From: Nitrosomonas ureae
Lineage (GTDB): Bacteria > Pseudomonadota > Gammaproteobacteria > Burkholderiales > Nitrosomonadaceae
Assembly: GCF_900108305.1 (NCBI RefSeq)
Contig: NZ_FNUX01000019.1
Coordinates: 1-55,407, forward strand
Direction: 5' to 3'
DNA: 55,407 bases
Positions 35,237-45,518 of this stretch are shown piece by piece. The notes under the pieces were generated by a model. That model was not told the DNA's origin. It ran no database searches and worked only from the letters and a program-made list of their open reading frames with translations. Numbering within the stretch: the stretch's first letter is position 1; each line of letters opens with the position of its first letter. Both the position numbers and the translations under genes were made by a program.

Positions 35237-36236
35237 GATTATGAAAGAATGCTTGGTTACTGGCCAGCTGGGCAGCCATGTCAATAGCTGTCAGCAGACT
35301 TCCGGCGCTTGCCTTCCCGGTTGCAGCCAATTCCAGAGCCGTGCCATGATCAACTGAGGTTCGAATAATCGGCAATCCTAATGTGATATTTACGCCGCCG
35401 CCAAAACTCGCGTGCTTCAAAACAGGCAACCCCTGATCGTGGTACATGGTGAAGATGCAATCATATTGCTTAAGTTGTGCAGGGCTAAATAACGTATCCG
35501 CGGGAATGGGACCGGCTAACTGCATGCCTTCAGCCCGCAGTTTATTCAAAGCGGGAATAATGATATCAATTTCTTCGCGCCCCAGATGACCGGATTCGCC
35601 CGCATGCGGATTGAGTCCCGCGACCGCGATGCGTGGTTTATCGAGCATGAAACGGGTGATCAAATCACGCTGAAGAATGCGCAATTTACTTTCAATGCTA
35701 TCTGCTGTAATCGCCTTTGCCACGTCCTTGAGCGGCAAATGCGTGGTCGCCAGCGCGACACGCATGTTTCCACCCGCTAGCATCATGACAACCGGACTAT
35801 GCATCAATTCCGACAAGTATTCTGTATGACCGGTGAAAGAAAAACCGGCATCATTGATCACTCCCTTATGCACCGGCGCAGTCACCATGCCGTTAAATTG
35901 TCCTGATTTACAAGCTTCAACAGCGCGATCCAATGTAGCCAGGACATATCGTGCATTTGCCGGATTGAGCTTGCCTGGCATTACCGGTTCCGCAACAGGA
36001 ATATGCAAAATCTGCAGACTTCCCGCAGTATGTTGACCTGGAGGAATCGCAGAAACCTCGATCAGATTTAAAGGAAATCCAAGTTGTTGCGCACGTTGCA
36101 GCAATACATCGCCATCTGCAATCACCACCAGCTTGTATGACAATGATTGTTGCGCGATCTGTACACATAAATCAGGGCCGATTCCTGCCGGTTCTCCTGC
36201 TGTAAGCGCCAATACCGGAATGAATTTTTGATTCAT
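35226..36236 (-). CDS. pdxA: 4-hydroxythreonine-4-phosphate dehydrogenase
   Basis: A 336-aa NAD-dependent enzyme of pyridoxal phosphate synthesis. Motifs seen are LTAGEPAGIGPDLC at the N-terminus, FTGHTEYLSELM and MVTAPVHKG in the active site, NPHAGESGHLGREEID with metal-binding His, and YHDQGLPVLKH with FGGGVNITLGLPIIRTSVDH at the end. The length is normal. Its ATG overlaps the surA stop by 4 bases (ATGA), so translation of surA and pdxA is coupled. Confidence 0.97.
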   Translation of the reverse strand: MNQKFIPVLALTAGEPAGIGPDLCVQIAQQSLSYKLVVIADGDVLLQRAQQLGFPLNLIEVSAIPPGQHTAGSLQILHIPVAEPVMPGKLNPANARYVLATLDRAVEACKSGQFNGMVTAPVHKGVINDAGFSFTGHTEYLSELMHSPVVMMLAGGNMRVALATTHLPLKDVAKAITADSIESKLRILQRDLITRFMLDKPRIAVAGLNPHAGESGHLGREEIDIIIPALNKLRAEGMQLAGPIPADTLFSPAQLKQYDCIFTMYHDQGLPVLKHASFGGGVNITLGLPIIRTSVDHGTALELAATGKASAGSLLTAIDMAAQLASNQAFFHNHAA

Positions 36237-37555
36237 AATTCCTGATCCAGACGATATTCGATATAAGCTTGATCACGCAATTGCTGTAACCAATCCTGAA
36301 TAACCACATCGGCCTTGCGAGTCCGTATCGCTTGCCGTGCTGATTGTCTGCGCCGGTCAAGACTGATATCCTGAGTACGGCGCTCCACAACTTGAATTAA
36401 ATGCCAGCCAAATTGAGATCTTACCGGATCACTGATTTCACCCGGCAGCAGCGCATTCATCACCCGTTCGAAATCCGGCACGGTATCACCGGGTGAGAGC
36501 CAACCCAAATCACCACCGGATGATGCGCTGGCATCCTCAGAATAAAGCCTGGCAACTTCTTCAAAACTCTCTCCTCTATCTAATCGCTCTTTAAGCGCAA
36601 GAATCTTTAGCTTTCCATCATCCTCAGAAGTCAATTCATTGATTTTTATTAATATATGACGTGCATGGGTTTGGTCTATAATGACTGTCGGTGTTTCCTG
36701 AGTACGCCTGCCCAGTAATTTAAAGATATGAAAACCATTCGGGCTTTGCACGATTGATGTGATATCGCCCGGTTGAAGCTTTTCCAGTATTTGGGCAAAA
36801 GCCGGTCCCATTTGAGAAATGGGGCGCCACTCGATAATACCACCATTTTTTGCATCTGCCGCATCAGAAAACTCCGAAACTATCTGTGAGAATTCAACAC
36901 CCTCTTTCAGTTTGGTCAATGCCATTTCAGCGCGTTCGGCTCTTTGCTGGATCTGATCTGAGGTCATATTTTCCGGCACCAGGATCAAAATATGCGCAAG
37001 GCGGTATTCATCATCACCTACAGCCGACGCCTCCTGCGTCTGCAGAAAATTATCCACCTCGCCTTCTGTAACATTGACCTGATGTTTAACTTCCCGTTCT
37101 TTAAGCCGCGCGATAATCATTTCTTCCCGGATTTCTTCGCGAAACTTGTTATAGCTGATGCCATCATTCTCCAGCACAGCATGAAATTCCGGCAAAGTTA
37201 ATTGATTATCCGCGGCAATGCGATTAATAGTTTCATCCAATTCAGTTTCAGCAACGGACAAACCGACTTCCTGTGCATGCTGGATCTGTATGTGTTTGGT
37301 AATAACAGACTCCAGCACCTGTTCTTCCAAAGTATGCCGATCTGGTATTTGCATCCCTTGTTGCTGCATTCGGCTGATAGCTGTTTTTATTGCTTCATCG
37401 AGCTCATGCCGGGTAATCACATCCTCATTCACAACAGCGACTATGTGATTAATCGGTTTAGCTTCCGGAACAAACGCCAATTCTTGTGCGGTAATTTGAG
37501 CGGGTATGAGAATGGTCAGTATCAGAAAAATCCAAAAATCGTTTCTTTGGTGCAT
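36233..37555 (-). CDS. surA: Periplasmic peptidyl-prolyl isomerase/chaperone SurA
   Basis: A 440-aa exported chaperone for outer-membrane proteins. The signal peptide is about residues 1-24 (ending ITAQE). The N-terminal SurA domain (INHIVAVVNEDVITRHELDE) follows, and then two parvulin domains, at about 175-280 (YRLAHILILVPENM, with WRPISQMGPAF) and 290-390 (TVIIDQTHARHILIKINELT, then GGDLGWLSPGD). The C-terminal helix ends the fold. Position behind lptD fits its main client, since LptD folding depends on SurA in studied bacteria. Confidence 0.97.
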   Translation of the reverse strand: MHQRNDFWIFLILTILIPAQITAQELAFVPEAKPINHIVAVVNEDVITRHELDEAIKTAISRMQQQGMQIPDRHTLEEQVLESVITKHIQIQHAQEVGLSVAETELDETINRIAADNQLTLPEFHAVLENDGISYNKFREEIREEMIIARLKEREVKHQVNVTEGEVDNFLQTQEASAVGDDEYRLAHILILVPENMTSDQIQQRAERAEMALTKLKEGVEFSQIVSEFSDAADAKNGGIIEWRPISQMGPAFAQILEKLQPGDITSIVQSPNGFHIFKLLGRRTQETPTVIIDQTHARHILIKINELTSEDDGKLKILALKERLDRGESFEEVARLYSEDASASSGGDLGWLSPGDTVPDFERVMNALLPGEISDPVRSQFGWHLIQVVERRTQDISLDRRRQSARQAIRTRKADVVIQDWLQQLRDQAYIEYRLDQEL

Positions 37556-37600
37556 AGAATGATGATACGTGATGAATACAATAATGCAAAACCAATATAA

Positions 37601-39814
37601 TTAATGAACGCTGGTATACCCGGGAATCGTCTGCTGCAATACTTGCAGCGGATTGTTACCAAGCCCCATCAATCCTTTGAGCTCAAGTTGCAAAAAAAAT
37701 GCCGTGGTCGTTGTTTGTGTTGCCGTCGTCAATCGTTGCAATACTACCCTTAAAGCCCAGCAGCAAGAACTGTATTCGAGTCCTGCCAGACCTGCCAGAA
37801 TTTTATCGTCATTCAATGAATAATTTACTCGTGTAACACCACGCCAACCCCCATAAATCGGCCACTGCATTGACGTATCGACCTGTTCAATGGATGTATC
37901 GACCTGTTCACGCACATCACGTGTAAAACGATAACCAAAGTTCACTACCTTTCCAGGTTCCGGCTGATAACTGACACCACTGCGGATTTTCTCAAACACT
38001 CCTTTGGATTGATCTATCTGAACATTAGCATCCGTGCTGATACTCGAGGTTAAACGGCCTGATATCGCAGCAATAAAATCCGACCTTCCACTGGTCACCT
38101 GCGGTGGCAGCAACTGGATTCTGGGATCAGTAAAATTCACTAACTGTCCGACACCCAACCGTAAAAACTCGACGCCGGTATCCTTATCAACGAAGCGTGA
38201 TGTCAGTGCCGCTACCGCGCGATTGGCATCGTTAATACGATCGCCGCCGCTGAACTTGTTTTCAGTCAACATCTGCGCAAAACTGAAGTCATTGACTGCC
38301 GAATCGAAATTCGGCAAATAATCCTGATTACGATACGGCGCATAAACATAAAACAAACGTGGCTCAAGCGTCTGAACAATATTCCTACCGCTCAAATTCA
38401 CTTGACGATCAAATGCAATCCCACTATCCAGACTCACAATGGGAACTGTGCGATCCACGTTTTCTCCTTTGGTATCCACCGGGGCCGCCAGATTATAATG
38501 CGTGTAATGCAAGCCGAATTTCGGTGTAATAAAACCATATTCATTGCGTAATGGCGCACTGACGCTGGGATAAAAAATAGTCCGGTTTCCGTCGACAAGT
38601 GTCGGATGATAAAAATTCGTCCAGCTGCTCTGCAGTTCAAAATCCAGTTTTCCAACATTATATTTAGCCGCATTCACAGCAAAATGCGGCAATCTTTCAT
38701 AAGGCGACACAATTAATGCAAAAGGATCCTGGATGGTTTGAAAACGTTGCGCAAACCCGATAAAACTCAATACACCGTCTGTACCCAGCTTACCGTTATA
38801 ACTCACCCCTCCCTGTTGCGACAAGTTAACCAAGCTGGTTTGCGCCAGATTGGGCGTTAGCTCACGAAAATAGCGATCATCCGATACTTGGTTGTAATTC
38901 ATAAAGCCCTGCCAACCTTTCCCAAGATTTTGCGTGTGCGTAAATAAAATACCCCAGCGGGTCCGGTTTCTATCAATATCCTGCGGCAAAATATCAAACT
39001 GCAGATGGCCGTTCATATTGTTATTACCGATATACCGGAACTCGTTACTCAGCAAGAAACCACGCTCAGTCATAATCCGTGGTGTTATCGTGGCATCAAT
39101 ATTGGGTGCAATATTTAGATAAACCGGTAAACCTACATCAAAACCGGTTCTAACGTTATAGCCCGCAACAGGAGCCAGCAACCCGGATTTACGTTTACCG
39201 CTATAGGAAAAATCCAGCCAGGGTGAATATAGAAGCGGAACATCTTTAAACACGACACTAACATGACGTGCAGTACCCACCTCTTTCTTGTTATCAATTT
39301 CCAGTTCCTTGGCACGCAAATACCAATCATGATTCCCTTCCGGGCAAGCCGTATAATTAGTATCTTTAATCCGGTAATTATCTTTACCTTCAAACAACAA
39401 GATATCCCCTGTACCGCGCCCCTTGCCCTCTTTCATCGAATAACGCGGCTCGGTTAAATGACCCACTTCGGTTTTGAGGTTAATTTCAAGCTGTTGCCCT
39501 TGCAGGATATCGTTGGGCCGTTCCAGACGCACGTTACCTTCAACCTCTGCATCTTCCGTTTGCTGATAATATTTCATCCGATCCGCAGTGAGGACATTAT
39601 CGCCATGATGCAGTACCGCATCTCCAGTCGCCTCGATTTCCTGCTTGTAATAACCGGTAATTTTGTCAGCTTCAATCAGTACCGGTTTTTTCTGCGGCTT
39701 TATGATTGAATTTTGCTCGCTTTCCAGTTTGACGGCAGATGATTCATCACTCCAGCAGGTCAGCGGCAAGCCAAGCAAGATTAGAAAGAATATGCTTCGG
39801 ATAATTCGTTTCAT
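37601..39814 (-). CDS. lptD: LPS-assembly outer-membrane protein LptD
   Basis: A 737-aa protein with signal peptide (IIRSIFFLILLGLPLTCW), a periplasmic OstA/beta-jellyroll domain at about 45-170 (PVLIEADKITGYYKQEIEAT), and a large beta barrel (SGKRKSGLLAPVAGYNVRTG, then VYLNIAPNIDATITPRIMTE). It inserts lipopolysaccharide into the outer leaflet together with LptE. The adjacent cysteines near the C-terminus (SSCCWALRV) and one in the N-terminal part (TACPEGNHDW) are kept. The second N-terminal cysteine known from E. coli has no clear counterpart: the only other one lies in the signal peptide. It is the first gene of the cluster. Confidence 0.96.
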   Translation of the reverse strand: MKRIIRSIFFLILLGLPLTCWSDESSAVKLESEQNSIIKPQKKPVLIEADKITGYYKQEIEATGDAVLHHGDNVLTADRMKYYQQTEDAEVEGNVRLERPNDILQGQQLEINLKTEVGHLTEPRYSMKEGKGRGTGDILLFEGKDNYRIKDTNYTACPEGNHDWYLRAKELEIDNKKEVGTARHVSVVFKDVPLLYSPWLDFSYSGKRKSGLLAPVAGYNVRTGFDVGLPVYLNIAPNIDATITPRIMTERGFLLSNEFRYIGNNNMNGHLQFDILPQDIDRNRTRWGILFTHTQNLGKGWQGFMNYNQVSDDRYFRELTPNLAQTSLVNLSQQGGVSYNGKLGTDGVLSFIGFAQRFQTIQDPFALIVSPYERLPHFAVNAAKYNVGKLDFELQSSWTNFYHPTLVDGNRTIFYPSVSAPLRNEYGFITPKFGLHYTHYNLAAPVDTKGENVDRTVPIVSLDSGIAFDRQVNLSGRNIVQTLEPRLFYVYAPYRNQDYLPNFDSAVNDFSFAQMLTENKFSGGDRINDANRAVAALTSRFVDKDTGVEFLRLGVGQLVNFTDPRIQLLPPQVTSGRSDFIAAISGRLTSSISTDANVQIDQSKGVFEKIRSGVSYQPEPGKVVNFGYRFTRDVREQVDTSIEQVDTSMQWPIYGGWRGVTRVNYSLNDDKILAGLAGLEYSSCCWALRVVLQRLTTATQTTTTAFFLQLELKGLMGLGNNPLQVLQQTIPGYTSVH

Positions 39815-40026
39815 TATTTTACTGCTAGTTCATAAAATCCCGGCGGAACTGATTCAATTGCGCGCTTTTTCTTTTGTTTTGATTCATGCACCCGGATCAC
39901 CTCAATACTTGGCGAAAATGACTATTCAAATTAGTCGCCATTGTACTATCACTTTTAACCGGCAACCATCAAAAAACAGAATTATAATTCAGCAAGATAG
40001 CAAAATTATAATTATCGCGCGCAAGA

Positions 40027-41490
40027 TCAAATCTCCAAATCGTTCCAGATTGCATCAATTCGCTGCTTGATCGACGCATCCATCACAATCGGCGTTCCCC
40101 ACTCCCGATTTGTTTCACCTGGAAATTTATTCGTCGCATCCAGTCCCATCTTGCCGCCCAATCCCGAGACCGGACTGGCAAAATCCAGATAATCAATCGG
40201 AGTATTCTCGACCAGCAAAGTATCGCGCACCGGATCAACCCGGGTAGTAATCGCCCATATCACCTCCTTCCAGTCGCGCACATTAATATCCTCGTCGGTG
40301 ACAATAATGAATTTGGTATACATAAACTGACGTAAAAAGCTCCAGATACCGAACATCACGCGCTTGCTATGCCCTGCATATTGCTTTTTCATACTGACTA
40401 CCGCCATACGATATGAGCATCCTTCCGGCGGCAGGTAAAAATCGGTAATTTCCGGAAATTGCTTTTGCAGTAATGGCACGAATACCTCATTCAATGCCAC
40501 ACCGAGAATCGCAGGCTCATCGGGTGGTTTACCGGTATAAGTGGAGTGATAGATCGGATTGCGCCGCATCGTGATGCGATCGATCGTAAATACCGGAAAG
40601 GTTTCCTGCTCGTTATAGTAACCGGTATGATCGCCGTAAGGGCCTTCCAGCGCAGTTTCGCCCGGATGGATAGCGCCTTCCAGCACGATTTCTGCGGTTG
40701 CGGGCACTTGCAGGGCATTGCCGATACATTTAATCACCTCTGTTTTAGCGCCCCGCAATAGCCCAGCAAACTGGTATTCGCTTAAGGTATCGGGCACCGG
40801 GGTCACCGCACCCAGGATAGTCGCTGGGTCAGCGCCTAAGGCCACCGCCAAAGGATAGGGTTTATCCGGATACAGCATGCCGAATTCACGAAAATCCAGC
40901 GCTCCTCCCCGATGCGCTAGCCAGCGCATGATAACTTTATTGGGACCAATCACTTGCTGGCGGTAAATACCCAGATTCTGCCGCGCTTTGTGCGGTCCTC
41001 GGGTTACTGTCAGACCCCAGGTAATCAATGGCGCAACATCGCCCGGCCAGCAGGTCTGAATCGGTATTCGGCTTAGATCGACATCATTGCCTTCCCACAC
41101 AATTTCCTGACACGGCGCACTGCTTAATTCTTTGGGTGCCATATTCAGCACTTGTTTCAATACCGGCAATTTATCCCAGGCATCTTTCAAGCCTTTGGGT
41201 GGATCAGGTTCTTTCAGATAGGCTAATAACTTACCGACTTCACGCAACGCTTCGACCGATTCCTGCCCCATCCCGAGCGCAACCCGTTTTGGTGTGCCGA
41301 ACAAATTTCCCAGTACCGGTATGTCATGCCCTTTGGGACGCTCAAAGAGAATTGCCGGACCTTGCGTTCTCAGGGTACGGTCACAGATTTCCGTCATTTC
41401 CAACACGGGATCAATTTCTGTTTGGACACGCTTCAGTTCACCCATTACTTCCAGCTGCCCCAAAAAATCGCGCAAATCTTTATATCGCAT
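40027..41490 (-). CDS. ubiD: UbiD-family 3-polyprenyl-4-hydroxybenzoate decarboxylase
   Basis: A 487-aa decarboxylase of ubiquinone synthesis using prenylated FMN. It starts [20 protein letters not shown] and shows [56 protein letters not shown] (with the conserved glutamates) and [15 protein letters not shown]. The length is typical. It precedes ubiA and ubiC on the strand order ubiC-ubiA-ubiD; the ubiA stop is 9 bases before its start, so the three genes form an operon. The cofactor-forming partner UbiX is not in the window. Confidence 0.97.
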   Translation of the reverse strand: MRYKDLRDFLGQLEVMGELKRVQTEIDPVLEMTEICDRTLRTQGPAILFERPKGHDIPVLGNLFGTPKRVALGMGQESVEALREVGKLLAYLKEPDPPKGLKDAWDKLPVLKQVLNMAPKELSSAPCQEIVWEGNDVDLSRIPIQTCWPGDVAPLITWGLTVTRGPHKARQNLGIYRQQVIGPNKVIMRWLAHRGGALDFREFGMLYPDKPYPLAVALGADPATILGAVTPVPDTLSEYQFAGLLRGAKTEVIKCIGNALQVPATAEIVLEGAIHPGETALEGPYGDHTGYYNEQETFPVFTIDRITMRRNPIYHSTYTGKPPDEPAILGVALNEVFVPLLQKQFPEITDFYLPPEGCSYRMAVVSMKKQYAGHSKRVMFGIWSFLRQFMYTKFIIVTDEDINVRDWKEVIWAITTRVDPVRDTLLVENTPIDYLDFASPVSGLGGKMGLDATNKFPGETNREWGTPIVMDASIKQRIDAIWNDLEI

Positions 41491-41499
41491 GAAAAATCC

Positions 41500-42369
41500 T
41501 TAATGCTGAAAAATCCAGAAGTCGAGTGCGATGCCAACAAACACCACCATACCTACCCAGTTATTATGCAAAAATGCTTTAAAACACAGCGCTCGCTCAC
41601 GGTTACGAATCAACGTGTATTGGTATGCGATCAACCCCGCTGCAATCACTAACCCAGCGTAATATGCCAAGTTCATCTGCTGCCACTGGCCGATTACAAC
41701 CATAACCGCAATAAAGCAGACATGACATACCATCACACCCCATACATCGAACTGACCCAAAGTAATCGCCGAAGTCTTAATTCCAATTTTCAGATCATCC
41801 GGCTTATCGACCATGGCATATTCAGTATCATAAGCTATGACCCAAAACAAATTGGCCAGCATCAGGATTCCGGCAATCATTGGCAAGCTATCCGTTTGCG
41901 CAGCAAAAGCCATCGGAATGCCAAAACTGAACGCGATCCCCAAATAAGCCTGCGGCATTGCAAAAAAACGTTTAGTGAAAGGGTAGGTTCCGGCAAGAAA
42001 AAGCGCTGGCACGGATAGCAGGATAGTCAATTGATTTAATGGTAAAATCAGCAAGAATGCGCCCAGACTCAATCCCGCCGCCAGCAGCAAAGCTTCTCGG
42101 GTACTGACACGACCTGCGGCCATCGGGCGATTCTTAGTGCGTTCGACATGAGGATCAATTTCGCGATCGGCAAAATCGTTGATAACACAACCCGCCGAGC
42201 GCATCAGCACGGTACCCAAAACAAAAATAAGCAAAATATGCCACTCGGGTAGTCCTTTTGCCGCAAACCACAATCCCCACAGCATCGGCCACCACAACAA
42301 TAAAATTCCAATCGGCTTGTCGAGCCGCATCAATTGTGCGTAAGTTTTAATTCGGTCAACAATATTCAC
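41500..42369 (-). CDS. ubiA: 4-hydroxybenzoate polyprenyltransferase
   Basis: A 289-aa integral membrane prenyltransferase with about eight spans. The two Asp-rich motifs are VINDFADREIDPHVERTKNR and DTEYAMVDKPDDLKIGIKT, which bind magnesium-diphosphate. It attaches the polyprenyl tail to 4-hydroxybenzoate made by UbiC. The GTG at 42369 is chosen because it overlaps the ubiC stop by 4 bases (GTGA) and gives the usual N-terminus NIVDRIKTYAQLMRLDKPIG; the frame is open for 29 further codons upstream, which lie inside ubiC and have no family support. Confidence 0.95.
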   Translation of the reverse strand: MNIVDRIKTYAQLMRLDKPIGILLLWWPMLWGLWFAAKGLPEWHILLIFVLGTVLMRSAGCVINDFADREIDPHVERTKNRPMAAGRVSTREALLLAAGLSLGAFLLILPLNQLTILLSVPALFLAGTYPFTKRFFAMPQAYLGIAFSFGIPMAFAAQTDSLPMIAGILMLANLFWVIAYDTEYAMVDKPDDLKIGIKTSAITLGQFDVWGVMVCHVCFIAVMVVIGQWQQMNLAYYAGLVIAAGLIAYQYTLIRNRERALCFKAFLHNNWVGMVVFVGIALDFWIFQH

Positions 42370-42908
42370 AAGGGCAAATCCAGAATAGCTGGCAAAAATA
42401 CCTCGGTTACTAAAATCGATTGCCCGTGCAACGTAAACAAAGAACGCCGGGCCCATAGATTATGGGGTTTTTCTGGCAAACGCGCGCACGCCCGATCATA
42501 CAAAAAATGACCACGGCTTACTTTTTTAAATTCCAGCGGTGTGCGCTTGATTTTTGGATTGGTAAATAACACCGTTCCTAAGGATTTATTACCCAAACCA
42601 CTTAACCCTCGCCACGCGCCACGCAGGTCCTTATGCGCCACCACCGAATGCGCAAATACCACGGGTGTAGTATCACAATAGAGATACACTTCCCGCACCA
42701 TCGCCAACTCACTCGCGCGCAATCCCATCATTCTTTGCTCATCCTCACAAATTCTGCTAAGTGATTGAAAAACGCGCTTGACACAAAACTTCACGCAGCG
42801 GTTCTGGATGCGGCGCGTCAAGGATCCCCGATCCTGCAGCCAGACACGGTGATGATATGAAATACATGTCAGTGCAGCACGCCATGCCAAAGGATGGACT
42901 TTATTCAT
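42366..42908 (-). CDS. ubiC: Chorismate pyruvate-lyase
   Basis: A 180-aa enzyme making 4-hydroxybenzoate from chorismate, the first committed step of ubiquinone synthesis. Motifs seen are VREVYLYCDTTPVVFAHSVV (substrate-pocket Arg and the following strand), WRGLSGLGNKSLGTVLFTNP and LWARRSLFTLHGQSILVTEV with FLPAI at the C-terminus, including the conserved Glu of TEVFLP. The length is normal. It begins the ubiC-ubiA-ubiD operon; the promoter should lie in 42909-43000. Confidence 0.93.
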   Translation of the reverse strand: MNKVHPLAWRAALTCISYHHRVWLQDRGSLTRRIQNRCVKFCVKRVFQSLSRICEDEQRMMGLRASELAMVREVYLYCDTTPVVFAHSVVAHKDLRGAWRGLSGLGNKSLGTVLFTNPKIKRTPLEFKKVSRGHFLYDRACARLPEKPHNLWARRSLFTLHGQSILVTEVFLPAILDLPL

Positions 42909-43239
42909 TGTGGCAAAGCAAATAATTGGGATAACTGCATGACGAGTAATTTTGTACTACTGAAATCAGGCAAGCCGCTCTAAGCTAAGAATTGTTGGAA
43001 CGGGATTATACAATAGTCTCAGTGCCGGAATGGCATAGCCCGCCAAAACTATCGGACCGGGTCAGGAAACCAAAATTACAGAAGCATATAACAATTAATA
43101 TTCAATATCTTACCACAACAATTGTGGTGGTTATTATTTATACAACATTTGAAATAATCTCTTAAAATTGTCTGATTCAAGAGAAAAATCAACTGCGGCG
43201 ATAGAAATACTCTTGATCGCATCAACCTCATTCCATGAA
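42909..43239. other. Intergenic region with a short hairpin
   Basis: Between the ends of a minus-strand reductase and the start of ubiC. A perfect hairpin ACCACAA-CAA-TTGTGGT stands at 43112-43128 but has no T-run on either side, so it is only a weak terminator candidate for the reductase. No ORF or RNA gene is recognised. Confidence 0.4.
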
Positions 43240-43980
43240 CTATAAATGAATACTGCGCCCGCCATCCACTGCAATAATTTGCCCTGTAATATAAGGCGCA
43301 TCAGCAATTAAAAATTGCACGGTTTTGGCAATATCATCCGGTTCACCACAGCGCTTAAGCAAGGTACCGGCGATTATCTGCTGACGTGTCGCCTCATCCT
43401 CCCAGGTTCCATCTTGTGGCCATAAGATGGGACCCGGAGAAACTCCATTGACACGTACATCGGGTGCCATCTCCACCGCCAGTGATTTGGTCAGCGCTAA
43501 CAATCCGCCTTTGGCAGCATTATAAATCACATAATTCTTCAGCGGCCGCTCGGCATGAATATCCACAATATTCACGACACACCCCCTCTGCTCTTTAAGA
43601 TATGGCGCTACTGCTTGGGTCAGAAAAAGAGGGGCTTGAAGATTGCTGCCAACAAGATTGTTCCAATCTTCCAGTGTGCATTGAGAAAGCAGTGTCGGAA
43701 AAAAGCTTGAAGCATTGTTAATCAGCACGTCCAGCCGGCCAAAACAGTTAACCGCCTTTTTCACCCATTTGGAAAATGATCCAATCTCTAATAAATTGGC
43801 TTGCACCAAAGCCACCGAATCAGCCCGCTCCCGGTTCAATTCATCGTGTAATAGCTTGGCTTCTTCGAATGAAGACCGATAATGCACAATCAATTTGGCG
43901 CCCTGTGCATGCAATCTGCGGCAGATAGCTGCACCTACCCGTTTCGCCCCCCCGGTAACCAGAATCACTTTTTCCTGCAC
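43240..43980 (-). CDS. Pteridine reductase-like short-chain dehydrogenase
   Basis: A 246-aa SDR enzyme. The cofactor motif is VTGGAKRVGAAICRRLHAQG, in which the Arg after GGAK suits NADPH as in PTR1/FolM pteridine reductases rather than the usual TGxxxGxG. The conserved NNAS, the catalytic Tyr-X3-Lys (YNAAKGG), the PGPILWP stretch and the C-terminal GQIIAVDGGRSIHL are present. Members reduce dihydrofolate or dihydromonapterin. It is divergent from the methyltransferase at 44045, with only 64 bases of shared upstream DNA. A more general SDR function cannot be excluded. Confidence 0.88.
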   Translation of the reverse strand: MQEKVILVTGGAKRVGAAICRRLHAQGAKLIVHYRSSFEEAKLLHDELNRERADSVALVQANLLEIGSFSKWVKKAVNCFGRLDVLINNASSFFPTLLSQCTLEDWNNLVGSNLQAPLFLTQAVAPYLKEQRGCVVNIVDIHAERPLKNYVIYNAAKGGLLALTKSLAVEMAPDVRVNGVSPGPILWPQDGTWEDEATRQQIIAGTLLKRCGEPDDIAKTVQFLIADAPYITGQIIAVDGGRSIHL

Positions 43981-44044
43981 TCATACCTCCTTCAAGTACT
44001 GCTACACTATTTGCTTTTGCAATTTACCACAAAGAAACTTGCTT

Positions 44045-45232
44045 ATGTCTTCACATACTCCCCTCCCCCTTGCCAGCAAAATCGCACTAGCTCACAGTCA
44101 ATCAGTATTGACCTTGATAAAAGAGCGGATTCTTGCTTCAGATGGATGGATTTCCTTCGAACAATTCATGAATCTGGCGCTGTATGCACCTGGAATGGGT
44201 TATTACAGCAGTGGCGCAACTAAATTAGGCAGTGCCGGAGATTTTGTCACTGCCCCAGAAATTTCTTCGTTATTTGGCCGCACACTGGCACTACAGTTAT
44301 TACAAATCTCCGAATGCCTTAAACATCCTTACATACTTGAATTTGGCGCTGGGTCAGGCAGGCTGGCACTCGACATATTGATTGAACTGGAAAAAGCCTC
44401 TAAATTACCGGAAAAATATTTTATTCTGGAAGTGAGCGCCGAATTGCGCCAACGACAACAAACGTTACTTGCAAGCAAGGCACCCCACCTCATACATCGC
44501 GTGGAATGGCTGGAGCAACTACCCGATCAATTTAATGGCATCATACTTGCCAATGAAGTACTGGATGCAATGCCCGTGCACTTGGTCGCATGGCACGATA
44601 ATGCCATTTTCGAGCGTGGCGTAATCTGGCAAAACAATCAACTCGCCTGGCAAGACCGGCCTTTGCAGGATATCGATCTTCATTCAATTGCCGGTCAAAT
44701 AGCATCACAAATTAACCCAAACAGTGATTCGCGCTTTGAATATGTCAGCGAATTTAATCTTACTGCCATCGGTTTTATGCGCAGCCTGGCGAAACTTCTT
44801 CACCAGGGCGTCATTCTATTGATCGATTATGGATTTGGACGTAACGAATACTATCATCCCCAACGCAATCAAGGCACGTTGATGTGCCATTATCGCCACC
44901 ACGCCCATGACAATCCATTTTATCTCCCTGGCCTGCAAGATATCACCAGTCACGTTGATTTCAGTGCCGTCACTCATGCTGCGGTCGATAGCAACCTTAC
45001 GCTTCTGGGTTACACAACCCAAGCTTTCTTCCTGATCAATTCTGGCATTACCCAAATTCTTGCACAAATACCTGTCGAGGATACTGCGTGCTACTTACCA
45101 CAATCCAATCAATTGCAGAAACTGGTCAACCCTGCCGAAATGGGTGAATTATTCAAAGTTATCGCTTTTGGAAAAGAATTTACTGAACCGCTGATTGGGT
45201 TTAGCGCGGGAGATATGAGTCGCTTATTATGA
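44045..45232 (+). CDS. MidA/NDUFAF7-like SAM-dependent methyltransferase
   Basis: A 395-aa methyltransferase. It opens with SSHTPLPLASKIALAHSQSV and has the family block YAPGMGYYSSGATKLGSAGD, then FVTAPEISSLFG, the SAM motif ILEFGAGSGRLALDIL and IILANEVLDAMPV. In mitochondria the relative NDUFAF7 methylates an arginine of a complex I subunit; the bacterial substrate is not established. The ATG at 44045 was chosen because the 50 upstream codons of the open frame overlap the divergent reductase and look unlike protein. Confidence 0.93.
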   Translation: MSSHTPLPLASKIALAHSQSVLTLIKERILASDGWISFEQFMNLALYAPGMGYYSSGATKLGSAGDFVTAPEISSLFGRTLALQLLQISECLKHPYILEFGAGSGRLALDILIELEKASKLPEKYFILEVSAELRQRQQTLLASKAPHLIHRVEWLEQLPDQFNGIILANEVLDAMPVHLVAWHDNAIFERGVIWQNNQLAWQDRPLQDIDLHSIAGQIASQINPNSDSRFEYVSEFNLTAIGFMRSLAKLLHQGVILLIDYGFGRNEYYHPQRNQGTLMCHYRHHAHDNPFYLPGLQDITSHVDFSAVTHAAVDSNLTLLGYTTQAFFLINSGITQILAQIPVEDTACYLPQSNQLQKLVNPAEMGELFKVIAFGKEFTEPLIGFSAGDMSRLL

Positions 45233-45424
45233 AAACCCGATAAAAAAACAGTTGATACTTACTCTTATATCGACCACGCACAAACTGAAGGTATATACAT
45301 TCATGAGCTGCAAACATTAATTGAACAAGAATACAAGAATGCACAGATATCAAAATAAGTTTTACAAACCAATCTATAGTTCAATCATTTAGAAAAAATG
45401 GCCTCACAGCATCTCACATTGCTC

Positions 45425-45463
45425 GTAAATTACCTCCGGCGGAGACGGAGGTTTACCTATTTT
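45425..45463 (+). terminator. Probable terminator after the methyltransferase gene
   Basis: GTAAA-TT-ACCTCCG pairs with CGGAGGT-TTAC around a 7-base loop (core stem 45432-45438 with 45446-45452) and is followed by CTATTTTAATT. The stem is strong, the T-run is imperfect. It separates the methyltransferase from the his operon. Confidence 0.5.
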
Positions 45464-45518
45464 AATTATCGATGATAACTTGAGTCATTACCCTTGGATT
45501 GAGTTAAAATAAGCGCCT

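Noticed and set aside
41028..41492. 154-aa plus-strand frame opposite ubiD
   Set aside because: Shadow of ubiD with no domain.
42370..42456. N-terminal extension of UbiA
   Set aside because: The extra 29 codons overlap ubiC and do not fit the UbiA start; the GTG overlapping the ubiC stop is the better start.
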